This document shows positions 16,870 through 25,214 of a DNA stretch of 44,110 bases, piece after piece. This stretch comes from Clostridia bacterium (GTDB lineage: Bacteria; Bacillota; Clostridia; Oscillospirales; Acutalibacteraceae). The translations under genes were made by a program, and so were the position numbers. The notes below the pieces were generated by a model. That model did no database searches. It was not told where the DNA came from and saw only the letters and a program-made list of their open reading frames with translations. Every line of letters begins with the position of its first letter. The stretch's first letter is position 1. The stretch spans positions 1 through 44,110 of the forward strand of contig JAFRNP010000067.1 of the NCBI GenBank assembly GCA_017430145.1. Reading direction: 5' to 3'.

Positions 16870-17514
16870 ATGAAAAAACTGATCTCTCTGATCGCGATTG
16901 CGATCTTTTTGCTTACGCTTTGCGCCTGCGGCGGCAAGGCGGAAAAGGGCGACGTGACCGCCGTGCCCGACAGCGGTACGACTGCCGAGGCTGCGCCGGA
17001 TGAGACGGTGCCGGACGCAGACGGAACAGAAGCCGTTCCCGCCCCTGCAGTCGCGGACGTGAGCGCATGGAACTGGGCGAAAGGCGAGCTCGATTGCTTC
17101 GGCAACAGCGAATGCTATTTGTCGTTTAATTATCCGGACCACTTCAAGACGGCGACGACGGACGAAAGCGGCGAGCAGTACCGCGGGTATTTCTTTGACC
17201 CCTCCAACGCCGACGCCACAGCAAACACCGCGCCCTACGGGATCTACGTCTATTTTAACCAGGGCGCTTTCGGGCCCAACCGGGATTCGATCGCGGAAAG
17301 TGCCGGGGGCAACCTTACCGAGCGCGAGCTTGGCGGGCGTACCGTCCAGTTCGGCGAGCTGGGGATCGATGAGAACAACGGTTCGTATTCCTTTGCCTAC
17401 TACACGTCCTATTCGGAGGACGAGTGGTCGCGCATCTGGTTCATCGTCGTCGACCCGGAGCCGGACGGCGCCTTCAGAAGCACTTTTGAACAGAGCCTCA
17501 GCTTTACAAAATAA
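16870..17514 (+). CDS. Putative lipoprotein of unknown function
   Basis: 214 residues. The signal peptide has a KK n-region and hydrophobic core, and ends in the lipobox LCAC, giving Cys19 as the lipidated residue. A Gly/Ala/Pro/Glu linker (about 22-60) precedes a compact domain with YLSFNYPDHFKT and repeated aromatic strands. It vaguely recalls PsbP/LpqN-like lipoprotein folds, but no firm family is seen. The Shine-Dalgarno AAAGGAG precedes the ATG. Own promoter and terminator. Confidence 0.85.
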   Translation: MKKLISLIAIAIFLLTLCACGGKAEKGDVTAVPDSGTTAEAAPDETVPDADGTEAVPAPAVADVSAWNWAKGELDCFGNSECYLSFNYPDHFKTATTDESGEQYRGYFFDPSNADATANTAPYGIYVYFNQGAFGPNRDSIAESAGGNLTERELGGRTVQFGELGIDENNGSYSFAYYTSYSEDEWSRIWFIVVDPEPDGAFRSTFEQSLSFTK

Positions 17515-17540
17515 CAACGATTCCGCCAATATATAAGTGA

Positions 17541-17573
17541 AGCGCCCAACTCTTTTGAGCAGGGTGCTTTTTT
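17541..17573 (+). terminator. Intrinsic terminator after the lipoprotein gene
   Basis: AGCGCCC pairs with GGGTGCT (one G-U), with a 14-base loop that can itself pair (CTC...GAG), then TTTTTT. Confidence 0.8.
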
Positions 17574-17619
17574 AGGATTTCAGCGTGGAAAAATATCATG
17601 TGAAAGATGTTATTATTAC

Positions 17620-17648
17620 TTGACAATATCACGGTATACCGATATAAT
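17620..17648 (+). promoter_or_regulatory. Promoter with internal palindrome for the HTH/nucleotidyltransferase pair
   Basis: Consensus TTGACA (17620-17625), 17-bp spacer, TATAAT (17643-17648). The spacer holds the perfect 10-bp palindrome CGGTATACCG (17632-17641), a good candidate operator for autoregulation by the downstream HTH protein. Confidence 0.8.
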
Positions 17649-17672
17649 ATAGGCAGAGAGAAGGTGTTGAAT

Positions 17673-18242
17673 ATGACGCTGCCGGAACTGATGCGGCAAA
17701 AGAATATGAGCATGTATAAGCTCTCCAAAAACAGTCAGGTACCGTATACCACCCTGAACGATATCGTCAGCGGCAAAACGCGCCTGCAAAAATGCAGCGC
17801 GGAAACGGTGTACCGTTTGTCGCGGGAGCTCGGCGTTTCCATGGAAGCGCTGCTGGAACCGTGTATGGAGCAGCGCTGTTCCTTCGAACTGTTCAAGAGC
17901 AACGTCTGTCACCGGCTGAAAGCGCTGGGCGATATCCCCTTTATTGCTGAAACGCTGGAGCGCGACGACATTACCGCTTATTACAAAAAAAAGTGGTACC
18001 CGGAATGCCTGTACTTGCTGGCCATGCTCGATTACGTCAGCCGGGAGAATAACGTGCCCCTCTGTCGGGAATACAACAATCTGAGAAAAATGAGGCTCAG
18101 CAGCACACTGTTCCCTGCAGGCGTACTGACAGCCGCAACCGTTACCAGAAATGAAAGGATCAAGAAACAAGCAGAACAGGAAGCGATCCCCGAATTCTTG
18201 CGGTTTAATATCATAGAAAGCGATGTAAGAAATGTCAACTGA
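17673..18242 (+). CDS. XRE-family HTH protein (putative antitoxin/repressor)
   Basis: 189 residues. The first ~65 form a Cro/CI-type helix-turn-helix: TLPELMRQKNMSMYKLSKNS, VPYTTLNDIVSGKTR and TVYRLSRELGVSMEALL. The remaining ~120 residues are mostly helical and not recognised. The ATG at 17673 is preferred over an in-frame upstream ATG because GAAGG lies 10 bases before it and the earlier ATG overlaps the promoter. It overlaps the next gene by 11 bases, as antitoxin-toxin pairs often do. The palindrome inside its promoter suggests autoregulation. Confidence 0.82.
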   Translation: MTLPELMRQKNMSMYKLSKNSQVPYTTLNDIVSGKTRLQKCSAETVYRLSRELGVSMEALLEPCMEQRCSFELFKSNVCHRLKALGDIPFIAETLERDDITAYYKKKWYPECLYLLAMLDYVSRENNVPLCREYNNLRKMRLSSTLFPAGVLTAATVTRNERIKKQAEQEAIPEFLRFNIIESDVRNVN

Positions 18243-18996
18243 GAACAATACTGTTTTTACAAGGGAAAACCTTGACCTGTACCTGAAAGAACTTGCGAAG
18301 GAATACCGGAAGCTCAGCGGTAAATCGACGCCCGCGGAGATCATCCTGATCGGCGGCGCAGCTATTCTGGAACGTTACGGCTTCCGGGATATGACCACGG
18401 ACGTAGACGCGATCATCCGGGCGGCGTCTTCCATGAAGGAAGCAGCGAACCGTGTGCGGGACAGATTCGATCTGCCCGTCGGCTGGCTGAACGCGGATTT
18501 TATGCAAACGGATTCGTATACGCCGAAGCTCATTGAACACGCCGTCTATTACAAAACCTATTCCAACGTGCTGAACATCCGGATCGTCGCGGCGGAGTAC
18601 CTGATCGCTATGAAACTGAAAGCCGGACGAAAATACAAGAATGATCTTTCGGATATCATCGGTATTTTGGCGGAACATGAAAAGCGGGGAGAAACGATCG
18701 GCATGGAACGAATCGAAACAGCGGTTATACAGCTTTACGGCCGCTGGGAAAACATCCCTTCTGACAGCGCCGCCTTTATCCGCGACGCGATGCATAACGG
18801 CAATTTCTCCGCCATATATGAAGTAGTCCGCGCGAATGAACAGCAGGCAAGGGAAATGATGGTGCAATTTCAGCACGATTATCCCGGCGTTATGAAGCAG
18901 GAAAACGTCGAAGATATCCTGAATAATCTGCAAAAGCGGGAGAACAGCCGCGCCGCTGTTTTGGAACAACTGAAAAAACAAATGATAGACAAATAA
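18232..18996 (+). CDS. Nucleotidyltransferase-like protein, DUF6036 type (putative toxin)
   Basis: 254 residues. The N-terminal domain has a minimal nucleotidyltransferase core: LIGGAAILERYG (G41-G42) and TTDVDAII (D57, D59). A helical region with VAAEYLIAMKLKAGR and NDLSDI follows, as in DUF6036 and AbiEii-like proteins. The C-terminal half is helical and charged. It overlaps the HTH gene by 11 bases. The pair looks like a toxin-antitoxin or abortive-infection module; activity is inferred, not shown. Confidence 0.78.
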   Translation: MSTENNTVFTRENLDLYLKELAKEYRKLSGKSTPAEIILIGGAAILERYGFRDMTTDVDAIIRAASSMKEAANRVRDRFDLPVGWLNADFMQTDSYTPKLIEHAVYYKTYSNVLNIRIVAAEYLIAMKLKAGRKYKNDLSDIIGILAEHEKRGETIGMERIETAVIQLYGRWENIPSDSAAFIRDAMHNGNFSAIYEVVRANEQQAREMMVQFQHDYPGVMKQENVEDILNNLQKRENSRAAVLEQLKKQMIDK

Positions 18997-19033
18997 AAGA
19001 GAGTTAGAGAGATTCTTTTACTGTCTGATAGTT

Positions 19034-19084
19034 GCAAATATCCGCGCGGGAGGGCTTAGCTTCCTTCCCGCGCGGAATATTTGA
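19034..19084. terminator. Long stem-loop between convergent genes
   Basis: CCGCGCGGGAGGG pairs with CCTTCCCGCGCGG, extended by AAATAT/ATATTT, around a short loop. It sits just past the stops of the nucleotidyltransferase gene (plus) and the giant LRR gene (minus) and probably ends both transcripts, although T-runs are weak. Confidence 0.7.
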
Positions 19085-19107
19085 TTACTTATTTCAAATG
19101 ATTTGCT

Positions 19108-22100
19108 TTAACCCCATGCAGACAGGTCTTCAAGGTCAACGGATGCGCGCAGGATCAGGCGGGCGTCGTCCGCGCCGACGGCGTTGTCGCGGTTTGCGTC
19201 GCAGGCAAGGAATTCGGCGCTGCCCGCAGGGTAGTTTTCAAGATCGACGGAGCGGCGAAGGGCAAGCCGGGCGTCGTCAGCGCCGATACTGCCGTCGTTG
19301 TTCACATCGCCGGGGGTGTAGGTCACGGCGAGCTTTTCGATCGGCCTCGTTTCCTTTGCGCCGCACTTTGTACAGGTGCGCGTTTCAACGCCCTCGGCGG
19401 TTACGGTCGCAGGCGTCGTCACCGTCCATGCGCCGAAACTGTGCCCGGTGGCTTTCACCGTCACGTCTGTGATTACCTTGGTCCCCTTTGCGTCGGAGAA
19501 GGTCATTTTGCAGACGGAGCAGGTGTAGTATTCCACGTTGCCCGCCGCTGTGCAGGTGGCGGCTTTGGCGGCGGTTTTGGTCAGCTTATGCCCGGTCACT
19601 TTCACCGTCACGTCTGTGATCGCCTTGGTCCCCTTGGCGTCAGAGAAGGTTTTCTTGCAGACGGAACAGGTGTAGTATTCCACGTTGCCCGCCGCCGTGC
19701 AGGTGGCGGCTTTCGCGGCGGTTTTGGTGAGCTTGTGGCCGGTGGCTTTCACCGTCACGTTCGTGATCGCCTTGGTCCCCTTGGCGTCAGAGAAGGTTTT
19801 CTTGCAGACGGAACAGGTGTAGTATTCCACATTGCCTGCAGTCGTGCAGGTGGCGGCCTTCGCGGCGGTTTTAGTGAGCTTGTGGCCGGTGGCTTTCACC
19901 GTCACGTCCGTGATCGCCTTGGTGCCCTTGGCGTCGGAGAAGGTCTTTTTGCAGACGGAACAGGTGTAGTATTCCACATTGCCTGCGGTGGTACAGGTGG
20001 CGGCCTTCGCGGCGGTTTTGGTGAGCTTATGCCCGGTGGCTTTTACCGTCACGTCCGTGATCGCTTTGGTGCCCTTGGCGTCGGAGAAAGTCTTTTTGCA
20101 GACGGAGCAGGTGTAGTATTCCACATTGCCTGCGGTGGTACAGGTTGCAGCCTTCGCGGCGGTTTTGGTGAGCTTATGCCCGGCGGCTTTCACCGTCACG
20201 TCCGTGATCGCTTTTGTTCCCTTCGCGTCGGAGAAGGTCTTTTTGCACACGGAGCAGGTGTAGTATTCCACATTGCCCGCAGTTGTGCAGGTGGCGGCTT
20301 TGGCGGCGGTTTTGGTGAGCTTGTGCCCGGCGGCTTTTACCGTCACGTCCGTGATCGCTTTGGTGCCCTTGGCGTCGGAGAAGGTCTTTTTGCACACGGA
20401 GCAGGTGTAGTATTCCACGTTGCCGGCTTCCGTACACGTTGCCGCTTTTGCGGCGGTTTTAATAAGATCATGCTTAACAGAAATCGAAACGTTTACAGTC
20501 GTTTTTGTTGTCGTGCCTGTTCCCTCCGGCGTAAAGATCAGGGTTTCCGTCCCCGGCAGATTGGCGGTCACAGTCAGGGTCGCGCTGCCGTTTTCATCAA
20601 GTATGAGGGACGTATCGGAGAGGGAAAGGATCGCGCTGTCGGCGCTGACGCTTACCGTTCTGCCCGCGCCGTTTTCCATTGTGATTTTGATCGTATCCGT
20701 TTTGCCATATTCCAGATTCAGTTCCTGCGCGACGGTCAGATCGCCGGGCGCCTTTTCAACTTTCACTTCGGCGGCGTAGGCATTCACTGCGTTGCCCGCA
20801 TAGTTTTTCGCGCCGGAGATTTTTACAACCACTGTCCCGTCAAAGGTCTTATCCGGTGTAAAGCGGAAGGAGGTCGCGTAAAACACGCCGCTGCCGGTTT
20901 TTGTTTCGGTTTTGAACGTCGGCGTAAGCTTGCCTGTGTACCCGTTAAAGACCACCGTTTTGTCGTTTACGCTGTCAATATCCATGTAACTGTCAAACAC
21001 GATCTCCGCGCGGTCGCTGTAAATATTCAGAGATTTGACTGCGGGCGCGTCATTCCTGACCATCGGGATATACACGTTTGTATGCTCCGGCGGGACGTCC
21101 ATCCATTCGCTTCCAGCGGTTTCATAGCCGTCCTTTGTAAGACGGACCTGCCACTTTCCTTCCGGCACCACCCACGCAAACGCGCCGTCAGACAGGGTAA
21201 CAACCGGGTTAAGCTGGTCGGCGGATTCGGCGTTCCAAAGGACCGTATGCCCCTCGGCGTCCTGATAATAAACGGCTGCTCTCACGTCAGAAAGCACGTT
21301 GCTCTCCACCGCTTCATAGGCGTAGCCGGAGGGATCGACAAGAAAATGAAAGGCGTGGTTAAAGCCGGCGTCAAACGCTTTACTGTCCTTGTCGGTTCCT
21401 TCAACGGTGATCGTACCGGGCACATAGTTTTTATCATTCTCGTCAAAATATCCGCTTGCCGCCCAAGTGTCGCTGTCTTCATCATAGGCAAGCGGCACTT
21501 TTTTCGTTTCTCCGTTTTTGGCGCTGACCACATATAATTCTTTCACCCGGTCGGCGTTGCTTACCTGCACGCGGAAGGAGAAAGGCAAACCCGGCATGAC
21601 CGTGAAGTTGCGCTGGGAAACGCCGGGCGTTTCCCGCGTAATATGCGCGGTATAACAACTGTGCGCCATTGTGAATTCCTTGAACAGGACGGCGGCTGGG
21701 CGATACGTAACTGTGGCCGAGGCTTCGGCTGTTTTTCCGTTAACGGTCACGGTCGCGTTCAGGTCGAGTGAATCCCAGTCTTTAGCGTCTTTCCATTCGA
21801 TCTTCGCCGACCATTTCCCGTTGGCGGCGGCGATTGCCTCTCCGGCGGCCTTACCTTTGACAGTCAGCTTGACCGTTTCTCCGGGAGTAGCAAAACCGAA
21901 TACGTCGATTGCGGACGTATTCACGACTGCGGGCGCGTTCAGGGTCACTGTGGCATCGTTGATAATAAAGAATGGCCTGTCGTTCTCCTCCGCCCATTCT
22001 TGCGCATAGGAACCGGCGTAACCGACAATCGCTGTATATTCTGGAATGGCATAAAAAGCGATATCTGTTACACCAACCGGAATAAGAATACTTGTCAACG

Positions 22101-24699
22101 CAGAGCAACCCTCAAACGCCCATATTTCAATTCTCGCAACACTATTTGGGATTATAATATTTGTCAACCCTGTACAGTTTGAAAATGCGCTTTGTTCAAT
22201 ACTTGTTACACTTTTCGGAATAACAATGCTTGAAAGGCCAGTGCAACCGGAAAATGCATACGGTCCGATACTATTAACGCTATTTGGAATCGTTATTTCA
22301 CTCAGCCCGGTACACCCAAAAAATGCAGAACCAGCTATACTTGTAACACTATCCGGAATAATAATATTGGTTAATTCAATACAACCAGAAAAAGCTCCGT
22401 AAATACAAGTTACGCTTCCATCTGTCGGAATTATGCTGTTCTTACAGCCTGCCACAAGCTTTTTTTCTTGTGTGTTTATTAAACAATTTCCGTTTGAATG
22501 ATAAACAAGGTTTTTCTCATCAACTTTGATCTCTGCCACCCCTGTGCATCCAGAAAAAGCACAATAATTGATCTCCGTTACACTGCTCGGGATTGTGATT
22601 TCAGTTAACCCACTACAGTCACCAAACGCCCCATCTCCGATGCTTGTCACGCTGTTCGGAATCGTCACGCTTGTAAGGCCGCTGCAGCCCTCAAACGCCC
22701 AATTTCCGATGCTCGTTACACTGCCATCTGAAGGAATTGTACTATACTTACAACCTAAAACCACATTTTTATTTTTTGTATTGATCAAACAATTTCCGTT
22801 CGTATGATAAATCGGATTATTCTTATCAACCTTAATCTCTTCTAAGCCGATACAGTTATCAAACGCAGACTCTTCAATTTCTTCAACACTTTTTGGAATA
22901 AAGATTTCCGTTAATCCGATACAATTTGAAAAAGCATACTCACGGATAATTATAACACTGTTTGGAACTTTTACATTAGCCAAACCTATACAATCAGAGA
23001 AAGCACCATAACCGATCTCAGTAACCTTATCCGGGATAGTTATACTCGACAATCCAGTGCAACCAGAGAACGCAAAACTTCCTATAAGTGTAACACTGTT
23101 CGGAATCGTCATGCTTGTAAGCCCGCTGCAGCCACGAAACACATAATGATCGATACTTGTCACGCTATTCGGGATCGTCACGCTTGTTAGTCCGCTACAG
23201 TACTCAAACGCACCAGATTCGATGCTCATCACGCTATTCGGAATCGTTACGCTTGTAAGCCCACTACAACCAGAAAACGCCATATCCCCGATGCTCGTTA
23301 CGCTGTTCGGAATCGTCATGCTTGTAAGCCCGCTGCAGCCACGAAACGCATTATATTCGATGCTCGTCACACTGTTCGGAATCGTCACGCTTGTAAGCCC
23401 GCTGCAACCCTCAAACGCCCCAACTTCGACGCTCGTCACACTGTTCGGGATCGTCACGCTTGTAAGCCCGCTGCAGCCAGAAAACGCCCAACCTCCGATG
23501 CTCGTCACACTGTTCGGAATCGTCACACTTGTAAGGCCGCTGCAGCCAAAAAACGCAGAACCTCCGATACGCGCCACGCCGTCCGGAATCATCACACTTG
23601 TAAGCCCCGTGCAGCCATTAAATGCCTCATTTCCGATGCTCGTCACGCTGCCATTCGTCGGGATGACGCTGGTTTTACAGCCAACGATCAGGGTTTTGCT
23701 TTCTGTTTCAATGATGCAGTTTCCCGCAGAATGATATACTGTATTTCCTGCCGCGACTGTCATGCTTGTAAGCCCGCTACAGTCACCAAACGCTCCATCT
23801 CCGATGCTTGTCACGCTGTTCGGAATCGTCACGCTTGTAAGGCCGCTGCAGCCCTCAAACGCCCAATTTCCGATGCTCATCACGCTGTTTGGAATCGTCA
23901 CGCTTGTAAGCCCCGTGCAGCCATAAAACGCAGAATCTCCGATACGCGCCACGCTGTCCGGGATCGTCACACTTGTTAGAGCGCTGCAGCCCTTAAACGC
24001 ACTTTCCTCGATCTCTGTAACCCTATCAGGAATCGTGATACTTGTAAGCCCAGTACAACCCGAAAATGTACTATTTCCGATTTTTGCAACTCTATCAGGG
24101 ATTGTAATACTCGTCAACCCCGTACAATATGCAAATGTATGTCCTTCGATGCTCGTTATGTTTTCTGAGATTTTTATACTTGTAACCCCGGAACATCCCT
24201 GAAACGCATAACTGCCGATGCTTCTAACACTGTTTGGAATTGAAATATTTGATATTCTCGTACAGTATACAAACGCAAAATCATGGATTGAGGTCACAGT
24301 ATTCGCTATGGTTACTTGCGTCATCTTCTTGCAGTTCCAAAACGCGTATCTCCCAATACTCGACACTCCGTTTTTTATTACAACTCTTTTTATCCGAAGA
24401 GCATATCCATACCATGGTGCATTTGAAACACCGAGAGAAGGAGAGAGATCAGAGTATACTGGAACAATAACCCTATAATTCTCCATCTCACCGCTGCCGC
24501 TGATGGTAAGCAACCCCTCATCATCCAGCGTCCACGTTACATTTTCCCCGCATGTACCGCTGTCGACGACGGTCGCCGCCTTTACTGACGGCCCAAACGC
24601 AGAAAAATTCACTCCAACAGCAGCGGACAGCGGCAGCCCGACGAAAAGCATGATCAGCGGCAACACAAAACATAAAAAGCGTTTTCCGGTTCTCTTCAT
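19108..24699 (-). CDS. Giant BspA-like LRR surface protein with Cys-pair repeats and dockerin module
   Basis: 1863 residues, secreted. The signal peptide (1-29, KRTGKRFLCFVLPLIMLF then SAAVG) is followed by a GTCGENVTWTLDDEG entry domain. Over 30 LRR_5/BspA units of about 23 residues (GLTSVTIPNSVTSIGDxAFxGC) run to near residue 910. Ig-like/carboxypeptidase-regulatory-like domains follow (TVTLNAPAVVN..., VEGTDKDSKAF..., WQVRLTKDGYETAG). Seven 49-residue repeats with CxxC come next, and finally a two-loop dockerin-type module (1794-1863: GDVNNDGSIGADDARLAL and CDANRDNAVGADDARLIL). The ATG at 24699 has AGGAGG upstream; upstream in-frame ATGs do not and would not give a signal peptide. Likely an adhesin or ligand-binding protein. 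No sortase motif is seen. Confidence 0.93.
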   Translation of the reverse strand: MKRTGKRFLCFVLPLIMLFVGLPLSAAVGVNFSAFGPSVKAATVVDSGTCGENVTWTLDDEGLLTISGSGEMENYRVIVPVYSDLSPSLGVSNAPWYGYALRIKRVVIKNGVSSIGRYAFWNCKKMTQVTIANTVTSIHDFAFVYCTRISNISIPNSVRSIGSYAFQGCSGVTSIKISENITSIEGHTFAYCTGLTSITIPDRVAKIGNSTFSGCTGLTSITIPDRVTEIEESAFKGCSALTSVTIPDSVARIGDSAFYGCTGLTSVTIPNSVMSIGNWAFEGCSGLTSVTIPNSVTSIGDGAFGDCSGLTSMTVAAGNTVYHSAGNCIIETESKTLIVGCKTSVIPTNGSVTSIGNEAFNGCTGLTSVMIPDGVARIGGSAFFGCSGLTSVTIPNSVTSIGGWAFSGCSGLTSVTIPNSVTSVEVGAFEGCSGLTSVTIPNSVTSIEYNAFRGCSGLTSMTIPNSVTSIGDMAFSGCSGLTSVTIPNSVMSIESGAFEYCSGLTSVTIPNSVTSIDHYVFRGCSGLTSMTIPNSVTLIGSFAFSGCTGLSSITIPDKVTEIGYGAFSDCIGLANVKVPNSVIIIREYAFSNCIGLTEIFIPKSVEEIEESAFDNCIGLEEIKVDKNNPIYHTNGNCLINTKNKNVVLGCKYSTIPSDGSVTSIGNWAFEGCSGLTSVTIPNSVTSIGDGAFGDCSGLTEITIPSSVTEINYCAFSGCTGVAEIKVDEKNLVYHSNGNCLINTQEKKLVAGCKNSIIPTDGSVTCIYGAFSGCIELTNIIIPDSVTSIAGSAFFGCTGLSEITIPNSVNSIGPYAFSGCTGLSSIVIPKSVTSIEQSAFSNCTGLTNIIIPNSVARIEIWAFEGCSALTSILIPVGVTDIAFYAIPEYTAIVGYAGSYAQEWAEENDRPFFIINDATVTLNAPAVVNTSAIDVFGFATPGETVKLTVKGKAAGEAIAAANGKWSAKIEWKDAKDWDSLDLNATVTVNGKTAEASATVTYRPAAVLFKEFTMAHSCYTAHITRETPGVSQRNFTVMPGLPFSFRVQVSNADRVKELYVVSAKNGETKKVPLAYDEDSDTWAASGYFDENDKNYVPGTITVEGTDKDSKAFDAGFNHAFHFLVDPSGYAYEAVESNVLSDVRAAVYYQDAEGHTVLWNAESADQLNPVVTLSDGAFAWVVPEGKWQVRLTKDGYETAGSEWMDVPPEHTNVYIPMVRNDAPAVKSLNIYSDRAEIVFDSYMDIDSVNDKTVVFNGYTGKLTPTFKTETKTGSGVFYATSFRFTPDKTFDGTVVVKISGAKNYAGNAVNAYAAEVKVEKAPGDLTVAQELNLEYGKTDTIKITMENGAGRTVSVSADSAILSLSDTSLILDENGSATLTVTANLPGTETLIFTPEGTGTTTKTTVNVSISVKHDLIKTAAKAATCTEAGNVEYYTCSVCKKTFSDAKGTKAITDVTVKAAGHKLTKTAAKAATCTTAGNVEYYTCSVCKKTFSDAKGTKAITDVTVKAAGHKLTKTAAKAATCTTAGNVEYYTCSVCKKTFSDAKGTKAITDVTVKATGHKLTKTAAKAATCTTAGNVEYYTCSVCKKTFSDAKGTKAITDVTVKATGHKLTKTAAKAATCTTAGNVEYYTCSVCKKTFSDAKGTKAITNVTVKATGHKLTKTAAKAATCTAAGNVEYYTCSVCKKTFSDAKGTKAITDVTVKVTGHKLTKTAAKAATCTAAGNVEYYTCSVCKMTFSDAKGTKVITDVTVKATGHSFGAWTVTTPATVTAEGVETRTCTKCGAKETRPIEKLAVTYTPGDVNNDGSIGADDARLALRRSVDLENYPAGSAEFLACDANRDNAVGADDARLILRASVDLEDLSAWG
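19111..19320 (-). other. Dockerin-type calcium-binding module
   Basis: Last 70 residues of the giant gene. Two loops follow the DxNxDGxxxxDD pattern, each followed by a helix ARLALRRSVDLE / ARLILRASVDLE. Dockerins bind cohesins, but this ADDARL-type variant also occurs on many non-cellulosomal surface proteins; no cohesin is in the window. Confidence 0.82.
19444..20472 (-). repeat. Seven 147-bp direct repeats encoding 49-residue CxxC units
   Basis: Each unit encodes HKLTKTAAKAATCTTAGNVE, YYTCSVCKKTFSDAKGTKAI and TDVTVKATG with few changes. The first unit begins HDLIK and the last has CSVCKMTF. DNA identity between neighbours is very high, so copy number can change by recombination and the assembly may be collapsed here. 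The CxxC pair plus one further Cys and the His could bind zinc. Confidence 0.93.
21975..24440 (-). repeat. 69-bp LRR_5-coding repeat array
   Basis: More than 30 units of about 69 bases, strongest between 22600 and 24000, where neighbouring units are nearly identical. It is interrupted by three longer insertions that each encode a YHxxGNCxI stretch and a VxGCK(T/Y/N)S segment, as seen near 22440, 22750 and 23700. Confidence 0.88.
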
Positions 24700-24720
24700 C
24701 TTGTCTTTTCCTCCTGTAAA

Positions 24721-24750
24721 TAAAAAATGCGTCCCGCAAACGAGACGCAT
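24721..24750 (-). terminator. Intrinsic terminator in the leader of the giant LRR gene
   Basis: Read on the minus strand: ATGCGTC, 10-base loop, GACGCAT, then TTTTTTATTT, directly followed by the Shine-Dalgarno AGGAGG. Its location 22 bases before the start codon means transcription must read through it, so it is an attenuator candidate. Confidence 0.82.
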
Positions 24751-24771
24751 AAAAAGTGCGATCTCATTTGC

Positions 24772-24875
24772 TGCGACACAAATCTGAAATACTCCGTATG
24801 GGATATTCAAACAAGAGAACACACTTTTTTACATAGTGTCCCCTTACGGAAAAAAGTATTCAGATTTATGTCGCA
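24772..24875 (-). promoter_or_regulatory. Long imperfect hairpin in the 5' leader of the giant LRR gene
   Basis: Arms 24841-24875 and 24772-24802 are complementary over about 30 bases: TGCGACATAAATCTGAATAC against GTATTTCAGATTTGTGTCGC, then CCGTAAGGG against CCCATACGG. The loop has its own small stem ACACT/AGTGT. It lies between the promoter at 24932-24960 and the terminator at 24721-24750. A matching layout precedes the gene at 34805. Confidence 0.8.
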
Positions 24876-24931
24876 AGAACATAATACCATAAACGAAAAG
24901 AAGACGCAAGCTTTTTTTCGCTTACATCTCC

Positions 24932-24960
24932 TTTATACACAACCCATTTTTCAATGTCAA
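24932..24960 (-). promoter_or_regulatory. Sigma-A-type promoter of the giant LRR gene
   Basis: On the minus strand TTGACA (24960-24955), 17-bp spacer, TATAAA (24937-24932). The predicted start near 24925 gives a leader of about 225 bases with the hairpin and terminator. Confidence 0.8.
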
Positions 24961-25094
24961 TAGGGGGTGTCATGAACGGTATATTTTTGACGTATGAACG
25001 GTCAATTTTTTTGCAAAACAAATTGCCGGTTGCGGGTAATCCATAGGAAATTGAGAAACCGGTCTCAGAGGGAACAATGAACCGGTTGTCAGCC

Positions 25095-25214
25095 TTAGCT
25101 GTGCGCATTCTTTTCCTCTTGCTCTGCTGCCGATGGATTATGTAGATTGTTGCTTATATATCCGCGTATTTCCCGCAAATCACTTCTTGCCTGCGGCGCG
25201 TAAAACAGCTTCAT
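25095..25214 (-). pseudogene. RelE/ParE-type toxin, broken remnant
   Basis: 39 codons starting MKLFYAPQARSDLREIRGYI and continuing SNNLHNPSAAEQ, the standard N-terminus of RelE/ParE-family mRNA-interferase or gyrase toxins (usually 90-110 residues). It then runs out of frame to a stop. Possible degraded C-terminal words (GNLFCKKIDRSYVKNI) occur in another frame at about 24985-25040. The ATG overlaps the stop of the antitoxin-like gene (ATGA). The conserved C-terminal catalytic part is absent in frame. Confidence 0.7.

Noticed and set aside
19111..19320. Evidence for a full cellulosome
   Set aside because: No cohesin, scaffoldin or secreted cellulase is present; this dockerin variant is widespread on other surface proteins.
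19441..21537. 698-residue plus-strand frame opposite the LRR protein
   Set aside because: It is a Gly/Arg/His-rich shadow of the repeat codons, with no ribosome site or promoter; the minus-strand gene has a signal peptide, domains and a leader.
19444..24440. Repeat arrays as CRISPR
   Set aside because: The 69-bp and 147-bp repeats are in-frame protein repeats without spacers, and no cas genes are present.
24772..24875. Invertible (phase-variable) promoter flanked by inverted repeats
   Set aside because: The 38-base loop is too short for known invertases, the promoter lies outside the repeat, and no recombinase gene is nearby.
24700..24925. T-box riboswitch before the LRR gene
   Set aside because: The conserved T-box antiterminator bulge motif is absent and the downstream gene is not amino-acid related.
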